Assembly (NCBI GenBank): GCA_902493145.1
Contig: CABUOA010000017.1
Location: 1 to 47,309, forward strand
DNA from: an uncultured Collinsella sp.
GTDB taxonomy: Bacteria > Actinomycetota > Coriobacteriia > Coriobacteriales > Coriobacteriaceae
Reading direction: 5' to 3'
Length of the DNA stretch: 47,309 nucleotides
The position numbers and the translations under genes were made by a program. This document shows, piece by piece, positions 1 through 8,247 of this stretch (positions are counted from its first letter, which is position 1; every line of letters begins with the position of its first letter). The notes below the pieces were generated by a model. The model worked only from the letters and a program-made list of their open reading frames with translations, did not search any database and was not told the origin of the DNA.

Positions 1-335
1 AACTCAGCGACGGCATCGTCTACGAGGCGGGTCAAACCATCGGCACGGGCGACGCTGTGATCGACTCCCCCTATAACGAAGCTGTCGCCAAGAGCACGGT
101 CATCGCGCCTCCCGAAGAGACCAAACCCGGGGAAAAGCCCGGCGAGACCAAGCCGGGTTCCAAGTCTAAGAGCGCGAAGACAACCAAGACCGTTGCAGTT
201 GCAGCCACGGGAGCCAAGATCGCCGGCAAACTCGCAGCGACCGGCGACGCCTCGAGCGCAGCCATCGTGGCAGCCGCCCTTGCGGGAACAGCCGCCATCG
301 CCGCGGGCGCCGTGGTGAGCCGCAAGCGCTCATAG
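1..335 (+). CDS. C-terminal part of a cell-wall-anchored surface protein (5' truncated by window edge)
   Basis: The reading frame is open from the first bases and ends at the TAG at 333-335. Its last ~110 residues match the end of the next gene: a GTGDAVIDSPYNEAVAKS stretch, a Pro/Lys/Glu-rich linker, then KLAATGD, a hydrophobic Ala-rich helix and the basic tail RKRS. LAATG fits the LAxTG motif used by class E sortases of high-GC Actinobacteria, so the protein is probably linked to peptidoglycan. The start lies outside the window; the ATG at 57 is internal. It is a tandem paralogue of the gene at 639-2429. Ligand unknown. Confidence 0.8.
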   Translation, partial: LSDGIVYEAGQTIGTGDAVIDSPYNEAVAKSTVIAPPEETKPGEKPGETKPGSKSKSAKTTKTVAVAATGAKIAGKLAATGDASSAAIVAAALAGTAAIAAGAVVSRKRS

Positions 336-393
336 ACGCCCTTCATACACGAACCGACACTTTTAAAGCCGCCTAGTCCGCGCACCGTTTAGC

Positions 394-430
394 AACGCCA
401 CCGCCGAGCCCCCCCTCCGGCGGTGGCGTT
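394..430 (+). terminator. Rho-independent terminator of the first surface-protein gene
   Basis: A 12-bp perfect stem (AACGCCACCGCC at 394-405 pairing with 419-430) with a C-rich loop. The same stem follows the paralogue at 2487-2522, so the terminator was duplicated with the gene. Confidence 0.8.
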
Positions 431-638
431 TCCTGTTTGCACTCGTATGGTGCACACGCGAGCGGAGTCGCAACAGGCGGCTCCGCGCTTTGTGATTAAT
501 GCCCGACAACGCGTAGGTGCGCAGCTTATTCCTCTTCCGGATTTTGGACATTTTGCCCTCCAAACGGCACTACCGCCGGCAACATCCAGCAGATACGCTG
601 AACCTAGCCGTATAGGCCCTTTGAGAACGGGAGCAACC
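431..638 (+). other. Leader region of the second surface-protein gene
   Basis: About 200 bases between the terminator at 394-430 and the ATG at 639. It stays open in the frame of the downstream gene, but the translation has no signal-peptide character and the good ribosome site lies just before 639, so I read it as non-coding leader. No convincing -35/-10 pair or riboswitch seen. Confidence 0.4.
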
Positions 639-2429
639 ATGGCAGCCTTGTTCACGACCCCCAAACGCAATGACACTACCGCCGGAACCCATGTTGCCGA
701 ACCCGACGTTCGCCGTCGCATAGGACTCGCGCACGGCAGCTGGCGCCGCGTGACGCGCCGCATCGTCGTAGGCGCCGTGTGCGCGCTCACGGCGAGCTCG
801 CTGCTCATGCCGAGCGTCTCGCTCGCGGCGGAATGGGTCAAGGTCGGCGAAACCAAATACAACGCCGGCACTGCGGCGGGCGACGAGACCGGCACCTGGT
901 CGTGGGACGGCGCCGACGACTTGAAGCTCAACAACTATAACGGCGGCGAGATCCAGGCCGCAGGCAAGCTCAACGTGAATTACTCGGGAAACAACATCGT
1001 CACTGCCGACTGGATCGAAGGCATCAAGGCTTCTCATGGCAAGAATGAGAACGCCGAGCTCAATATCCAAGGCAACGCGGGCAGCACGCTCAGCGTGACA
1101 TCTACTGAGGACGCTATCCTCTCCACGGGTAATATCAACATCGACGGAGCCGGATCCGTCAACGCCACGAGCGCTGGATTTGATGCCATCGACGCCGAGG
1201 GCGATCTCGCTATCAAAGGTTCGGGCAACGTCAACGCCACGGGCGTATCGGATGGCATCAGGGCAAACGGCAATATCACGATTGACGACAGCGGGGCCGT
1301 CACCGCCAGGGCTACCAAGGACAAGGGTATCGGAACCGACAAGAACCTCACCATCAAGGGTGGCGGCACAGTCGAGGCAAGCTCAGCCGATGGTGAGGCC
1401 ATTTGGAGCGGCGGCAACATCAATATCTCGGACGGCAGCCAGGTCAAGGCGAGCTCCGAGAAAGACGCCGCCGTCGAGGCCAAGGGCAGCCTCGCAGCCA
1501 CAAACGCCTCCCTCAACGCAAACGGTGTTGAATATGGCGTCTATGCCCACAAGGGCATCACACTCGATCATGCAAACGTGACAGTCCGCGCAAGTAAAGG
1601 CAGATACGGTGGCGCCATTGCCCTCTTCACCTACCAAGACGATATCGTCGTCAAGAACGGCTCCACCGTGGACGCGTTTGCGGAAGGCGAGGTTTCGGCT
1701 GCATTCTCCACCAGAAACGATCGACCCAACGAGGAGGGTGGCCACATCTACATCAGCGACTCCGTTGTCAAGGCCATAGCCCGCTATGTCGAGAACGGCG
1801 ACGGCCCCATCCCCTACAGCGAAAACCAAGATGGTGAGACGAGCCCCGAGCCCCAAGGCGAGAACATCGGCATCATCGCCCAGACCAGCGAGGGCGTCAC
1901 ACCCGCAGTCATCTCGATCATCCGCAGCAAGGTAACGGCCGAAGGAGATACAGCGGCAATCTTTGCCCGTGCCATGAGCGCTGACGGCAAGACAATCGGC
2001 ACCATCAAGATTGAGAACGCCGCCATCCAGACGCCCGAAGGCGGCAAGGTCATTGACTATCGCAAGCTCCGTGACGGCATCTACGAGGCAGGCCAAGCCA
2101 TCGGCACGGGCGACGCTGTGATCGACTCCCCCTATAACGAAGCTGTCGCCAAGAGCATGGTCATCGCACCTCCCGAGGTAGCCAAGCCGGAAGACCCCAA
2201 GCCCGACGAGACCAAGCCCGCAGAAAGCAAGCCCGCGGAGTCCAAGCAGAACCCCAAGCCTGAGGGCTCAAAGCCGACCAAGGCCGTTGCGGCTTCAATC
2301 ACGAAAGCCAAGACTACCGGCGTGCTCGCGGCAACCGGCGACACCTCGGGTGCGGCCATCGTGGCAACCGTCCTTGCGGGAACAGCCGCTATCGCCGCAG
2401 GCACCATGGCGAGCCGCAAGCGCTCTTAG
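639..2429 (+). CDS. Secreted beta-helix-type carbohydrate-binding-like surface protein with LAATG sorting signal
   Basis: 596 residues. The ATG at 639 is chosen because GGGAG sits five bases upstream and a signal peptide follows (Arg-rich stretch, then a hydrophobic core near residues 42-62 ending SLAAE). Residues ~130-330 carry repeated strands of the type GNINIDGAGSVNATS / LAIKGSGNVNATG / LTIKGGGTVEASS about 26-30 residues apart, as in beta-helical proteins such as the DUF4353 (Cthe_2159-like) polysaccharide-binding group. The C-terminus has PKPDETKPAESKPAESK-type repeats, then VLAATGD, an Ala-rich hydrophobic helix and RKRS: a class E-like LAxTG cell-wall sorting signal. Probably an adhesin or glycan-binding protein; the ligand is not deducible. 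Confidence 0.8.
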   Translation: MAALFTTPKRNDTTAGTHVAEPDVRRRIGLAHGSWRRVTRRIVVGAVCALTASSLLMPSVSLAAEWVKVGETKYNAGTAAGDETGTWSWDGADDLKLNNYNGGEIQAAGKLNVNYSGNNIVTADWIEGIKASHGKNENAELNIQGNAGSTLSVTSTEDAILSTGNINIDGAGSVNATSAGFDAIDAEGDLAIKGSGNVNATGVSDGIRANGNITIDDSGAVTARATKDKGIGTDKNLTIKGGGTVEASSADGEAIWSGGNINISDGSQVKASSEKDAAVEAKGSLAATNASLNANGVEYGVYAHKGITLDHANVTVRASKGRYGGAIALFTYQDDIVVKNGSTVDAFAEGEVSAAFSTRNDRPNEEGGHIYISDSVVKAIARYVENGDGPIPYSENQDGETSPEPQGENIGIIAQTSEGVTPAVISIIRSKVTAEGDTAAIFARAMSADGKTIGTIKIENAAIQTPEGGKVIDYRKLRDGIYEAGQAIGTGDAVIDSPYNEAVAKSMVIAPPEVAKPEDPKPDETKPAESKPAESKQNPKPEGSKPTKAVAASITKAKTTGVLAATGDTSGAAIVATVLAGTAAIAAGTMASRKRS

Positions 2430-2486
2430 ACGCCTCTGCGCACATGGCAGCTCCCGCGAAGGCCCCGAGTCCCAGCACCGTTTAAC

Positions 2487-2524
2487 AACGCCACCGCCGA
2501 GCTCCCCTCCGGCGGTGGCGTTTT
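2487..2524 (+). terminator. Rho-independent terminator, duplicate of the one at 394-430
   Basis: AACGCCACCGCC (2487-2498) pairs with GGCGGTGGCGTT (2511-2522) and is followed by Ts. Same stem as the terminator of the upstream paralogue. Confidence 0.85.
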
Positions 2525-2592
2525 CCATATGCGTCCGCAGGGTATGCACGAGATTGTCTTTGGTCTAGCCCAACCTGCATGAGCCGGCGTGC

Positions 2593-2598
2593 GACAAT
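2593..2598 (+). promoter_or_regulatory. Candidate -10 box GACAAT for the esterase gene
   Basis: GACAAT 38 nt upstream of the ATG at 2637. The same or TACAAT recurs ahead of many genes here. No clear -35. Confidence 0.4.
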
Positions 2599-2636
2599 GG
2601 GGGCCGTCGATATCACAACGCCGAGAGAAGCCCGTC

Positions 2637-3302
2637 ATGGAAGCGCATCAAAAGCAGATAACCGTTCATGCACAGCATGCCGAAAGCGCACCAGTCATCT
2701 ATCTTCCCGTGGTCATGGGCGACGGCACGGAGGTTTATGAACGCTGCCGAGAGCTCAACTGCCCGCCCTTCACGCTTGTCGGCATTGGCAGCCTCAACTG
2801 GAATCGCGAGCTGAGCCCCTGGGGATGCGACGGAACCGTGCGCGATGCCGAGCCCTTTGGCGGTCAGGCATCCGGATTTCTCGATGAGCTGTTGAACTGG
2901 ATAATCCCAGAGGCCGAGTCGTCGCTTCCTCAGCCGCCCACCTGGCGCGGCATTGCCGGCTACTCGCTCGCGGGCCTCTTCGCGCTCTGGTCCCTCTGGC
3001 AAACCGACGCCTTTAGCCGCGCCGCAAGCGCATCGGGGTCGTTGTGGTTTCCCGACTTTGTCGATCGCGCCAGCACGGCCCCTTTTGCCGGCAACCCACA
3101 GGCCGTCTATCTGTCACTCGGCAAAAAGGAAACCAAGACGCCCAACCGCATGATGCGGCACGTGCTCGACGATACGCGCGCGATGGAAGAGCTGTTTATC
3201 GAGCGTGACATTCCAACAATGCTGGAGCTCAACCCCGGCAACCACTTTGCCCAAACCGACCTGCGCATGGCGCGCGGCATCCACTGGGTTCTTGCGCACT
3301 AA
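2637..3302 (+). CDS. Putative esterase, alpha/beta hydrolase fold
   Basis: 221 residues. The nucleophile elbow is visible as GYSLAG (residues ~110-115) after a region GCDGTVRDAEPFGGQASGF, and a late GNHFAQ supplies a likely catalytic His. This matches the PF00756-type esterase/acyltransferase group, but the sequence has no signal peptide, so it acts in the cytoplasm. Start at the ATG 2637 with GAGAGAAG upstream; an in-frame ATG at 2589 is possible but has no better site. It stands alone between two terminators. Substrate unknown. Confidence 0.7.
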   Translation: MEAHQKQITVHAQHAESAPVIYLPVVMGDGTEVYERCRELNCPPFTLVGIGSLNWNRELSPWGCDGTVRDAEPFGGQASGFLDELLNWIIPEAESSLPQPPTWRGIAGYSLAGLFALWSLWQTDAFSRAASASGSLWFPDFVDRASTAPFAGNPQAVYLSLGKKETKTPNRMMRHVLDDTRAMEELFIERDIPTMLELNPGNHFAQTDLRMARGIHWVLAH

Positions 3303-3305
3303 AAA

Positions 3306-3342
3306 GCCGGCCATGCGCATCGGACGCATGGCCGGCTTTTTT
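3306..3342. terminator. Bidirectional terminator between convergent esterase and uraA
   Basis: Perfect 12-bp stem GCCGGCCATGCG / CGCATGGCCGGC with a 7-nt loop, A-run on the left and T-run on the right, so it serves both converging genes. Confidence 0.9.
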
Positions 3343-3362
3343 AACTGATTTGGACACAGCCG

Positions 3363-4697
3363 CTATTCGGTGGACTCCTCGAGCTCGGAGACATCAAACT
3401 CAAAGTCGTTACCCGGCAGAATCGCGTTGAGCACGATACCCACCAGCGAGCCCACGGCAAGGCCGGAAAGCGAAATCGTCACGCCGCCCAGCTCCAGCAC
3501 GATGGCACCGGCGGTGCTATAGGCAATGCCGAGCGAAAGCACGAGCACCAGAGCTGCCACCAGCACGTTGCGGTTGTTCTGGAAATCGACCTGGTTTTCG
3601 ATAAGGTTGCGTACGCCCACGGCACTGATCATGCCATAGAGCACGAGCGACACGCCGCCGATTACACACGCCGGCATGGCCGCAATGACGGCCGCGAACT
3701 TGGGGCAGAACGAAAGCACGATGGCGCAGCACGCGGCAATGCGAATCACGCGCGGGTCGAACACACGCGTCAGAGCAAGCACGCCGGTGTTCTCGCCATA
3801 GGTAGTGTTGGCCGGAGCACCAAAGAGCGAAGCCAGAATCGTGGCAAGGCCATCGCCGAGCAGCGTGCGATGCAGGCCGGGATCGGCGATGTAGTTACGC
3901 TCGCAAGTGGAGCCAATAGCGGAGATATCACCGATATGCTCGATCATGGTTGCGAAGGCCAGCGGCATGATAGTGATGATGGCCGTCGTGGCGAGGCCGC
4001 TATCAAACTGCGGCCCAAAGAGTGCAAACACTGTGTTGTCCCACACGACGGGCAAGCCAACCCAGGGAGCGGCGGCAACGCCCGAAAAATCGACCTCGCC
4101 CAGCGCGGTCGCAACGGCATAGCTCACCACAACGCCCAGCAAAATCGGCACAATCTTGACCATGCCGCGACCCCAAATATTGCAGATGACGATTACGGCG
4201 ACGGCAACCACGGCAACGAGCCAGTTGGTCTGGCAGTTGGCAATAGCGGAGCTTGCCAGGATCAGACCGATCGAAATGACGATGGGGCCCGTCACCACCG
4301 GCGGGAAGAAGCGCATGACGCGCTTGGCACCAAACGCACGGAAGAGCGCCGCGAGCACCGGATAGAGCAATCCGGCGCAGGCAACGCCCAGACAAGCGTA
4401 AGGCAATAGCTCGGCCTCGCCGTTGGGTGCAATGGCAGCATAACCGGCAATAAAGGCAAACGATGAGCCCAAGAATGCGGGGACCTTACCGCGCGACAGG
4501 AAATGGAACAGCAGCGTGCCCAAGCCGGCAAACAAAAGCGTTGCCGAAACCGAGAGACCAGTGAGCACGGGCACCAGCACCGTGGCACCAAACATGGCAA
4601 ACAGGTGCTGTAGGCCGAGCAAAAACATGCGCGGGCGACCGAGCGACGATGCATCGTAGATGGCATCGGTGACGGCGGGTGTCGAAGACTGGGACAT
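3363..4697 (-). CDS. uraA: Uracil/xanthine permease, NCS2 family
   Basis: 444 residues, about 14 membrane segments. Family motifs are clear: KVPAFLGSSFAFIAGY in the second quarter, TMIEHIGDISAIG with the substrate-binding Glu, and NTTYGENTGVLALT. It imports uracil (or another nucleobase) by proton symport. Start at 4697 because AAAGGA lies just upstream; the frame extends further but without a start of equal quality. It lies downstream of the MetE-like gene on the same strand, 122 bp apart, with its own -10-like box at 4767-4772. Substrate beyond pyrimidine is uncertain. Confidence 0.88.
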   Translation of the reverse strand: MSQSSTPAVTDAIYDASSLGRPRMFLLGLQHLFAMFGATVLVPVLTGLSVSATLLFAGLGTLLFHFLSRGKVPAFLGSSFAFIAGYAAIAPNGEAELLPYACLGVACAGLLYPVLAALFRAFGAKRVMRFFPPVVTGPIVISIGLILASSAIANCQTNWLVAVVAVAVIVICNIWGRGMVKIVPILLGVVVSYAVATALGEVDFSGVAAAPWVGLPVVWDNTVFALFGPQFDSGLATTAIITIMPLAFATMIEHIGDISAIGSTCERNYIADPGLHRTLLGDGLATILASLFGAPANTTYGENTGVLALTRVFDPRVIRIAACCAIVLSFCPKFAAVIAAMPACVIGGVSLVLYGMISAVGVRNLIENQVDFQNNRNVLVAALVLVLSLGIAYSTAGAIVLELGGVTISLSGLAVGSLVGIVLNAILPGNDFEFDVSELEESTE

Positions 4698-4766
4698 GGA
4701 AGTCCTTTCGAATGGAAGGGCGATCAGGCATATCGGATAACCTGCCCGAACGATACGATCCGAACC

Positions 4767-4772
4767 ATTGTA
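4767..4772 (-). promoter_or_regulatory. Candidate -10 box TACAAT for uraA
   Basis: TACAAT on the minus strand, 70 nt before the start. The leader after it contains an inverted pair TCGGAT (4733-4738) / ATCCGA (4758-4763) that could form a hairpin; I see no recognisable PyrR-binding loop. Confidence 0.4.
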
Positions 4773-4819
4773 CGCGATACGCCACGTCTCGCACGCGCCG
4801 CCACCTGCAAACGCTAGCG

Positions 4820-5953
4820 CTATTTCCAAACGCGCTCGGCAATGCGCTTGACCAGCGCGATCTTTGCCCACTGTTCGTCCTCAGTCAGCTTGTTGCCAAT
4901 CTCGCAGCTGGCAAAGCCACACTGGGGCGACAGGTACAGGTTCTCGAGCGGCACGTACTTTGCGGCTTCGCGGATGCGCTCGACGATAACATCCTCGTTC
5001 TCGAGCTCTGCCGCCTTGGTGGTCACCAAGCCCAGCACGACCTTCTTGCCGGGAGCAACGTACTTGAGCGGCTCAAAACCACCGGCGCGGGGTGTGTCGA
5101 ACTCCAGATAGAACGCGTCAACGTCCTCATGCGCAAACAGGTACGGCGCGATGGGGTCGTAGCCGCCCTCAAAAGCGTAGGTGGAGTGGTAGTTGCCGCG
5201 GCATACATGCGTGTTGATAACCAGATCGTCGGGCTTGCCCTCGATGGCGGCATTGTTGAGCGCCACGCCCAGCTCGCTTACCTTTTGCAGGTCGACCGGG
5301 CTCATGCCGGTTTTGGCAACAAAATCGGTATCGCAGTAGATGCCCCAGGTGCAGTCATCAAACTGGATGTTGCGGCAGCCCGCGGCATACAGGTCAGCAA
5401 TCACGGTGCGGTATGCTGCGGCAATGGCATCGACGAGCTCTTCGTCGGTCTTGTAGACGGCGTGCAGACTCTCCTGCTGGCCATCGCAGCGGTCGAGTGT
5501 GACTTCGGAGAACGTCTGGATCGGCGCCGGAATGGTCTGGCGCGCGACCTGGCCCTCTCCCTCGAGCGACTTGATAAATTTGAAGTGCTCGACGAACGGA
5601 TGATTCTCGCCGCTAATGGGACCGGTTACCACGGCGGTGTCGGCGGTAGTCTCCTCATCGTGGAACATGTAGCCCGTGCGCGAGGCGCGGCGCTCAATGC
5701 CGTTGAGGCCCCACATAAAATCGAGGTGCCAGTAGCTGCGGCGGAACTCGCCATCGGTAATCACCTGCAGGCCGGCAGCCTTCTGCTTGGCCACTAAGTC
5801 GCGGATGGCCTCGTCCTCGACGGCCTTAAGGCCGGAAGCGTCGAGTTTACCCGCGACATAGGCGGCACGGGCGTCCTTTACAGCCTGCGGACGAAGAAAA
5901 CTGCCGACGATATCGGCACGAAACGGCGCGTTCGGTTGAATCGAAGTGCTCAT
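4820..5953 (-). CDS. Short MetE-like cobalamin-independent methyltransferase (YxjG/YxjH family)
   Basis: 377 residues, matching the C-terminal catalytic half of MetE (PF01717) rather than full-length ~760-residue MetE. Zinc ligands can be placed at NTHVCRGNY (His and Cys), at LEFDTP (Glu) and at SPQCGF (Cys). N-terminal VGSFLRP and ITDGEFRR are typical of the family. It probably makes methionine from homocysteine, but the methyl donor of stand-alone core enzymes may be other than methyl-folate. Start at 5953, with GGGAGA upstream; an ATG 18 bases earlier is weaker. Two palindromes lie upstream, and a LysR-type gene precedes it on the same strand. Confidence 0.82.
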   Translation of the reverse strand: MSTSIQPNAPFRADIVGSFLRPQAVKDARAAYVAGKLDASGLKAVEDEAIRDLVAKQKAAGLQVITDGEFRRSYWHLDFMWGLNGIERRASRTGYMFHDEETTADTAVVTGPISGENHPFVEHFKFIKSLEGEGQVARQTIPAPIQTFSEVTLDRCDGQQESLHAVYKTDEELVDAIAAAYRTVIADLYAAGCRNIQFDDCTWGIYCDTDFVAKTGMSPVDLQKVSELGVALNNAAIEGKPDDLVINTHVCRGNYHSTYAFEGGYDPIAPYLFAHEDVDAFYLEFDTPRAGGFEPLKYVAPGKKVVLGLVTTKAAELENEDVIVERIREAAKYVPLENLYLSPQCGFASCEIGNKLTEDEQWAKIALVKRIAERVWK

Positions 5954-5993
5954 AGATATCTCCCTTTGCATTGGTTGCTTTACTGGGACAGAG

Positions 5994-6007
5994 TATGAGC
6001 GCTCATA
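5994..6007. promoter_or_regulatory. 14-bp perfect palindrome upstream of the MetE-like gene
   Basis: TATGAGCGCTCATA, fully self-complementary, 41 bp upstream of the start at 5953. Candidate regulator site. Confidence 0.45.
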
Positions 6008-6040
6008 TGGACATCGTAAAATATATGTTTATAACAGTTT

Positions 6041-6061
6041 GATATAGATGCTTCCTATATC
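6041..6061. promoter_or_regulatory. Candidate LysR-type operator upstream of the MetE-like gene
   Basis: GATATAG-N7-CTATATC, a perfect 7-bp inverted repeat with a 7-bp spacer in an AT-rich stretch. It has the size and symmetry of LysR-type binding sites and lies between the LysR gene and the MetE-like gene. Confidence 0.5.
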
Positions 6062-6108
6062 AGTTTGGACTGCCATAAAGAGATTTGACCCGCGCAGAAC
6101 GCAGCAGT

Positions 6109-7005
6109 CTAGATGTGCTGACGAATCGCTTCGATATAGGCCTGCCCGTAGCGCGTAAGTGTCGTGTTCTTGCGCGTGATGATGCCAATCTCCATGTACT
6201 CGTCTACATCGAGCGGAATCGAGATAATACCGGGGCCGTTAAGTTCATGGCTGATCACGCCCGAACACACCGTGTAACCGTTAAGACCCATAGCTAGGTT
6301 GAACAGCGTCGCACGGTCGCGCACGCGGATATTCTTGCGGCGCTCAAAGGTCGAGGTCAGCTCCTCGGAATAGTAAAACGAGTTGTAGCTGCCCTGCTCA
6401 TAGGACAGGAACGGGTAGTCTTCCAAGTCCTCGAGCGTCACACTCGAGCGACCCGCCAGCGGATGGTCGGAGCACACAAAGACATGCGGCGTAGCGCAGA
6501 AGAGTCCTTCGAATACGAGCTCGTTGGCCGCCAGCATGCGCTCGATGACCTCGCGATTGTGCTCCGACAGATACAGGATGCCGAGCTCGCTTTTCATATG
6601 CGCGACGTCCTCGATAATCTCGTGGGTCTGCTCCTCGCGCAGGGTAAAGTCGTAGCGCGCGGCATCGAACTCGCGGATCACATCGACAAACGCATTAACG
6701 GCAAAGGAATAATGCTGGCAGCTCACACTAAAGTGCGGCACCTGCTCGGACGTGCCTTTGTACTTGCCCTCGAGCAGGTCGGCCTGGTCGAGCACCTGGC
6801 GCGCGTAGCCCAAGAAGGTCTCGCCTTCCTCGGACACAATGACGCCCTTGTTGGTGCGCTCAAAGATGTGTACACCCATCTCGTTTTCGAGATCGCGAAT
6901 TGACGCGGTAATCGAAGGCTGCGACACAAAGAGCCGGCGTGAGGCCTCGGTGATGCTGCCGCATTCGGCAACTTTGACGACATATCTGAGCTGCTGGAGC
7001 TTCAT
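6109..7005 (-). CDS. LysR-family transcriptional regulator
   Basis: 298 residues. The N-terminal winged helix (residues 1-60) shows MKLQQLRYVVKVAECGSI and the recognition helix SQPSITASIRDLENEMG; the rest is a substrate-binding domain (CysB/MetR-like, hinge near residue 90). Start at 7005 with GGGAGA upstream; the longer frame has no comparable site. It begins 10 bp after the stop of the HAD gene, so the two are probably cotranscribed, and it sits directly upstream of the MetE-like gene with palindromes in between. I infer control of that gene, perhaps in response to homocysteine or a methionine precursor. Confidence 0.82.
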   Translation of the reverse strand: MKLQQLRYVVKVAECGSITEASRRLFVSQPSITASIRDLENEMGVHIFERTNKGVIVSEEGETFLGYARQVLDQADLLEGKYKGTSEQVPHFSVSCQHYSFAVNAFVDVIREFDAARYDFTLREEQTHEIIEDVAHMKSELGILYLSEHNREVIERMLAANELVFEGLFCATPHVFVCSDHPLAGRSSVTLEDLEDYPFLSYEQGSYNSFYYSEELTSTFERRKNIRVRDRATLFNLAMGLNGYTVCSGVISHELNGPGIISIPLDVDEYMEIGIITRKNTTLTRYGQAYIEAIRQHI

Positions 7006-7015
7006 GGCTTTCTCC

Positions 7016-7924
7016 CTAGACGTTCGTGACGTCGAAACCCGTCGCGTCCATCTGACGCATAAACGACGGCATCTCCCCCGTCGCGGCGCAGGCGGCAATC
7101 TGATGCAAAGCCCCGGCAACCGCATCATCTGCCGCAGCGCCGATATGCCAGCGCGCGGCAGCCGTGACGGCCTCGTTGGCATTGGCGACTGCAACGGAGT
7201 TGGGAACGGCATCGATCATGGGCAGATCGTTATCGGAATCACCGAATACGGCCACCTCGTCGAGCGTCAGGTCCAAAGCGCGTGCCAGCTCCAGCGCGGC
7301 GCAACCCTTGTCCCAACCTGCTGGAAGGATATCGAACAGGCGCACACGATTGTTGGGAAACACGAGTGAGAGCTCCGGTACCTCAGCGGCAACGCGCTCA
7401 CGTAGCTCCGCGAGCTCCTCACGCGAGCGGGCGCTCCAGATATTCGCCTTGTATACCGGGGCATCATCGACAACGGGACGGCACGGAGCCTCTTCGCCTT
7501 TGAGCCATGCGTTGCCGCCCGACTCCATGGCGCGACGCACGCGCTCGGGGTCGCTCGTCACGCAATAGGCATCGTTATCCCAAAAGTTGTCACCCAGGCT
7601 GTAGACCTTTAGATAGGTATCGTCGGTCTCTTGCTCGAGGTAATCGGCCAGACGCATCAGGGCATCGTTGTCGGTCGCGCGCGAAGCGACCGCCTGACCG
7701 TCGACAAACATGACTTGGCCGTTGCAGAACGCACCGGTCGAAAAGCACTCGGAACGATTTTTGAACATCCAGCCCATCGCGGACGGCTGGCGACCCGAAA
7801 CCGGGCCAAAGTGCAGACCCGCCGCCTGCATGGCATGAATACCCTCAATGGCGTAGTCACTGGCGCCGTCATGCCCGGCTGGAATCAGCGTATCGTCCAT
7901 ATCGGTCAGCACAAGTTTGATCAT
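7016..7924 (-). CDS. HAD-superfamily phosphatase, Cof type
   Basis: 302 residues. Motif I is DMDDTL (residues 8-13) with the nucleophile and acid/base Asp, and motif IV is VFGDSDNDLPM, with a Cof-type cap between them. Such enzymes dephosphorylate sugar phosphates or cofactors such as FMN or PLP. The start codon at 7922-7924 is preceded by GGGGGA. First gene of a likely HAD-LysR unit, with a TACAAT box 30 bp upstream. Substrate not predictable. Confidence 0.8.
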   Translation of the reverse strand: MIKLVLTDMDDTLIPAGHDGASDYAIEGIHAMQAAGLHFGPVSGRQPSAMGWMFKNRSECFSTGAFCNGQVMFVDGQAVASRATDNDALMRLADYLEQETDDTYLKVYSLGDNFWDNDAYCVTSDPERVRRAMESGGNAWLKGEEAPCRPVVDDAPVYKANIWSARSREELAELRERVAAEVPELSLVFPNNRVRLFDILPAGWDKGCAALELARALDLTLDEVAVFGDSDNDLPMIDAVPNSVAVANANEAVTAAARWHIGAAADDAVAGALHQIAACAATGEMPSFMRQMDATGFDVTNV

Positions 7925-7953
7925 AGAGTCCCCCAGTCATTTTCACCGTAACC

Positions 7954-7959
7954 ATTGTA
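7954..7959 (-). promoter_or_regulatory. Candidate -10 box TACAAT for the HAD-LysR unit
   Basis: TACAAT followed by GGTTACGG on the minus strand, 30 nt before the start at 7924. Confidence 0.4.
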
Positions 7960-7962
7960 ACG

Positions 7963-8007
7963 ACCTACCAATAAGGGACAGGTTTATTTTGGCAGGTTTT
8001 ATCTGGG
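7963..8007 (-). repeat. Dispersed palindromic repeat, family P2, inverted copy
   Basis: Read on the minus strand this is nearly identical over ~45 bp to 33620-33665: CCCAGATAAAACCTGCC, then AAAATAAACCTGTCCCTT and a partly decayed right arm (ATTGGTAGGT instead of TTTGGCAGGT). It faces the second copy at 8030-8064. Confidence 0.8.
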
Positions 8008-8029
8008 AAAACGCAGCGCCCCTGTTGCC

Positions 8030-8064
8030 ACCTGCCAAAATAAATCTGTCCCTTTTTGGCAGGT
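8030..8064 (+). repeat. Dispersed palindromic repeat, family P2, direct copy
   Basis: ACCTGCCAAAA ... TTTTTGGCAGGT, an 11-bp stem round a ~12-nt core with CTGTCCC. It ends just upstream of the TPP riboswitch and may overlap its promoter region (TTGGCA at 8056-8061). Confidence 0.8.
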
Positions 8065-8089
8065 GCGCTAGTATAGGGAACAACAGATT

Positions 8090-8182
8090 CGATGCGGGAG
8101 TGCCGGCGGTGCAAACCACAAGGCTGAGAGGGCATAGGGCCCAATCCTTTGAACCTGTCAGTTAATGCTGGCGTAGGGAGCA
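8090..8182 (+). ncRNA. TPP (THI-box) riboswitch
   Basis: Conserved landmarks in order: GGCTGAGAGG (the pyrimidine-sensing CUGAGA), CCTTTGAACCTG, TTAATGC and GGCGTAGGGA. These are the invariant segments of the thiamine pyrophosphate aptamer. The leader feeds a terminator at 8196-8225 before the thiM start, so ligand binding should promote premature termination of the thiamine-salvage operon. A possible -10 (TAGTAT at 8069-8074) precedes it. Edges are approximate. Confidence 0.93.
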
Positions 8183-8195
8183 TGCCGCCTTTACA

Positions 8196-8225
8196 GGGGC
8201 GCTGTCTATGCACAGCGCCCCTTTT
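8196..8225 (+). terminator. Riboswitch expression-platform terminator
   Basis: GGGGCGCTGT (8196-8205) pairs perfectly with ACAGCGCCCC (8212-8221), followed by TTTT, between aptamer and thiM. Confidence 0.85.
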
Positions 8226-8247
8226 CTATGCCAAGGAGGCATGTGCA

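Noticed and set aside
423..638. Upstream extension of the surface-protein gene by 72 codons
   Set aside because: The extension begins in the previous gene's terminator, has no ribosome site and would bury the signal peptide.
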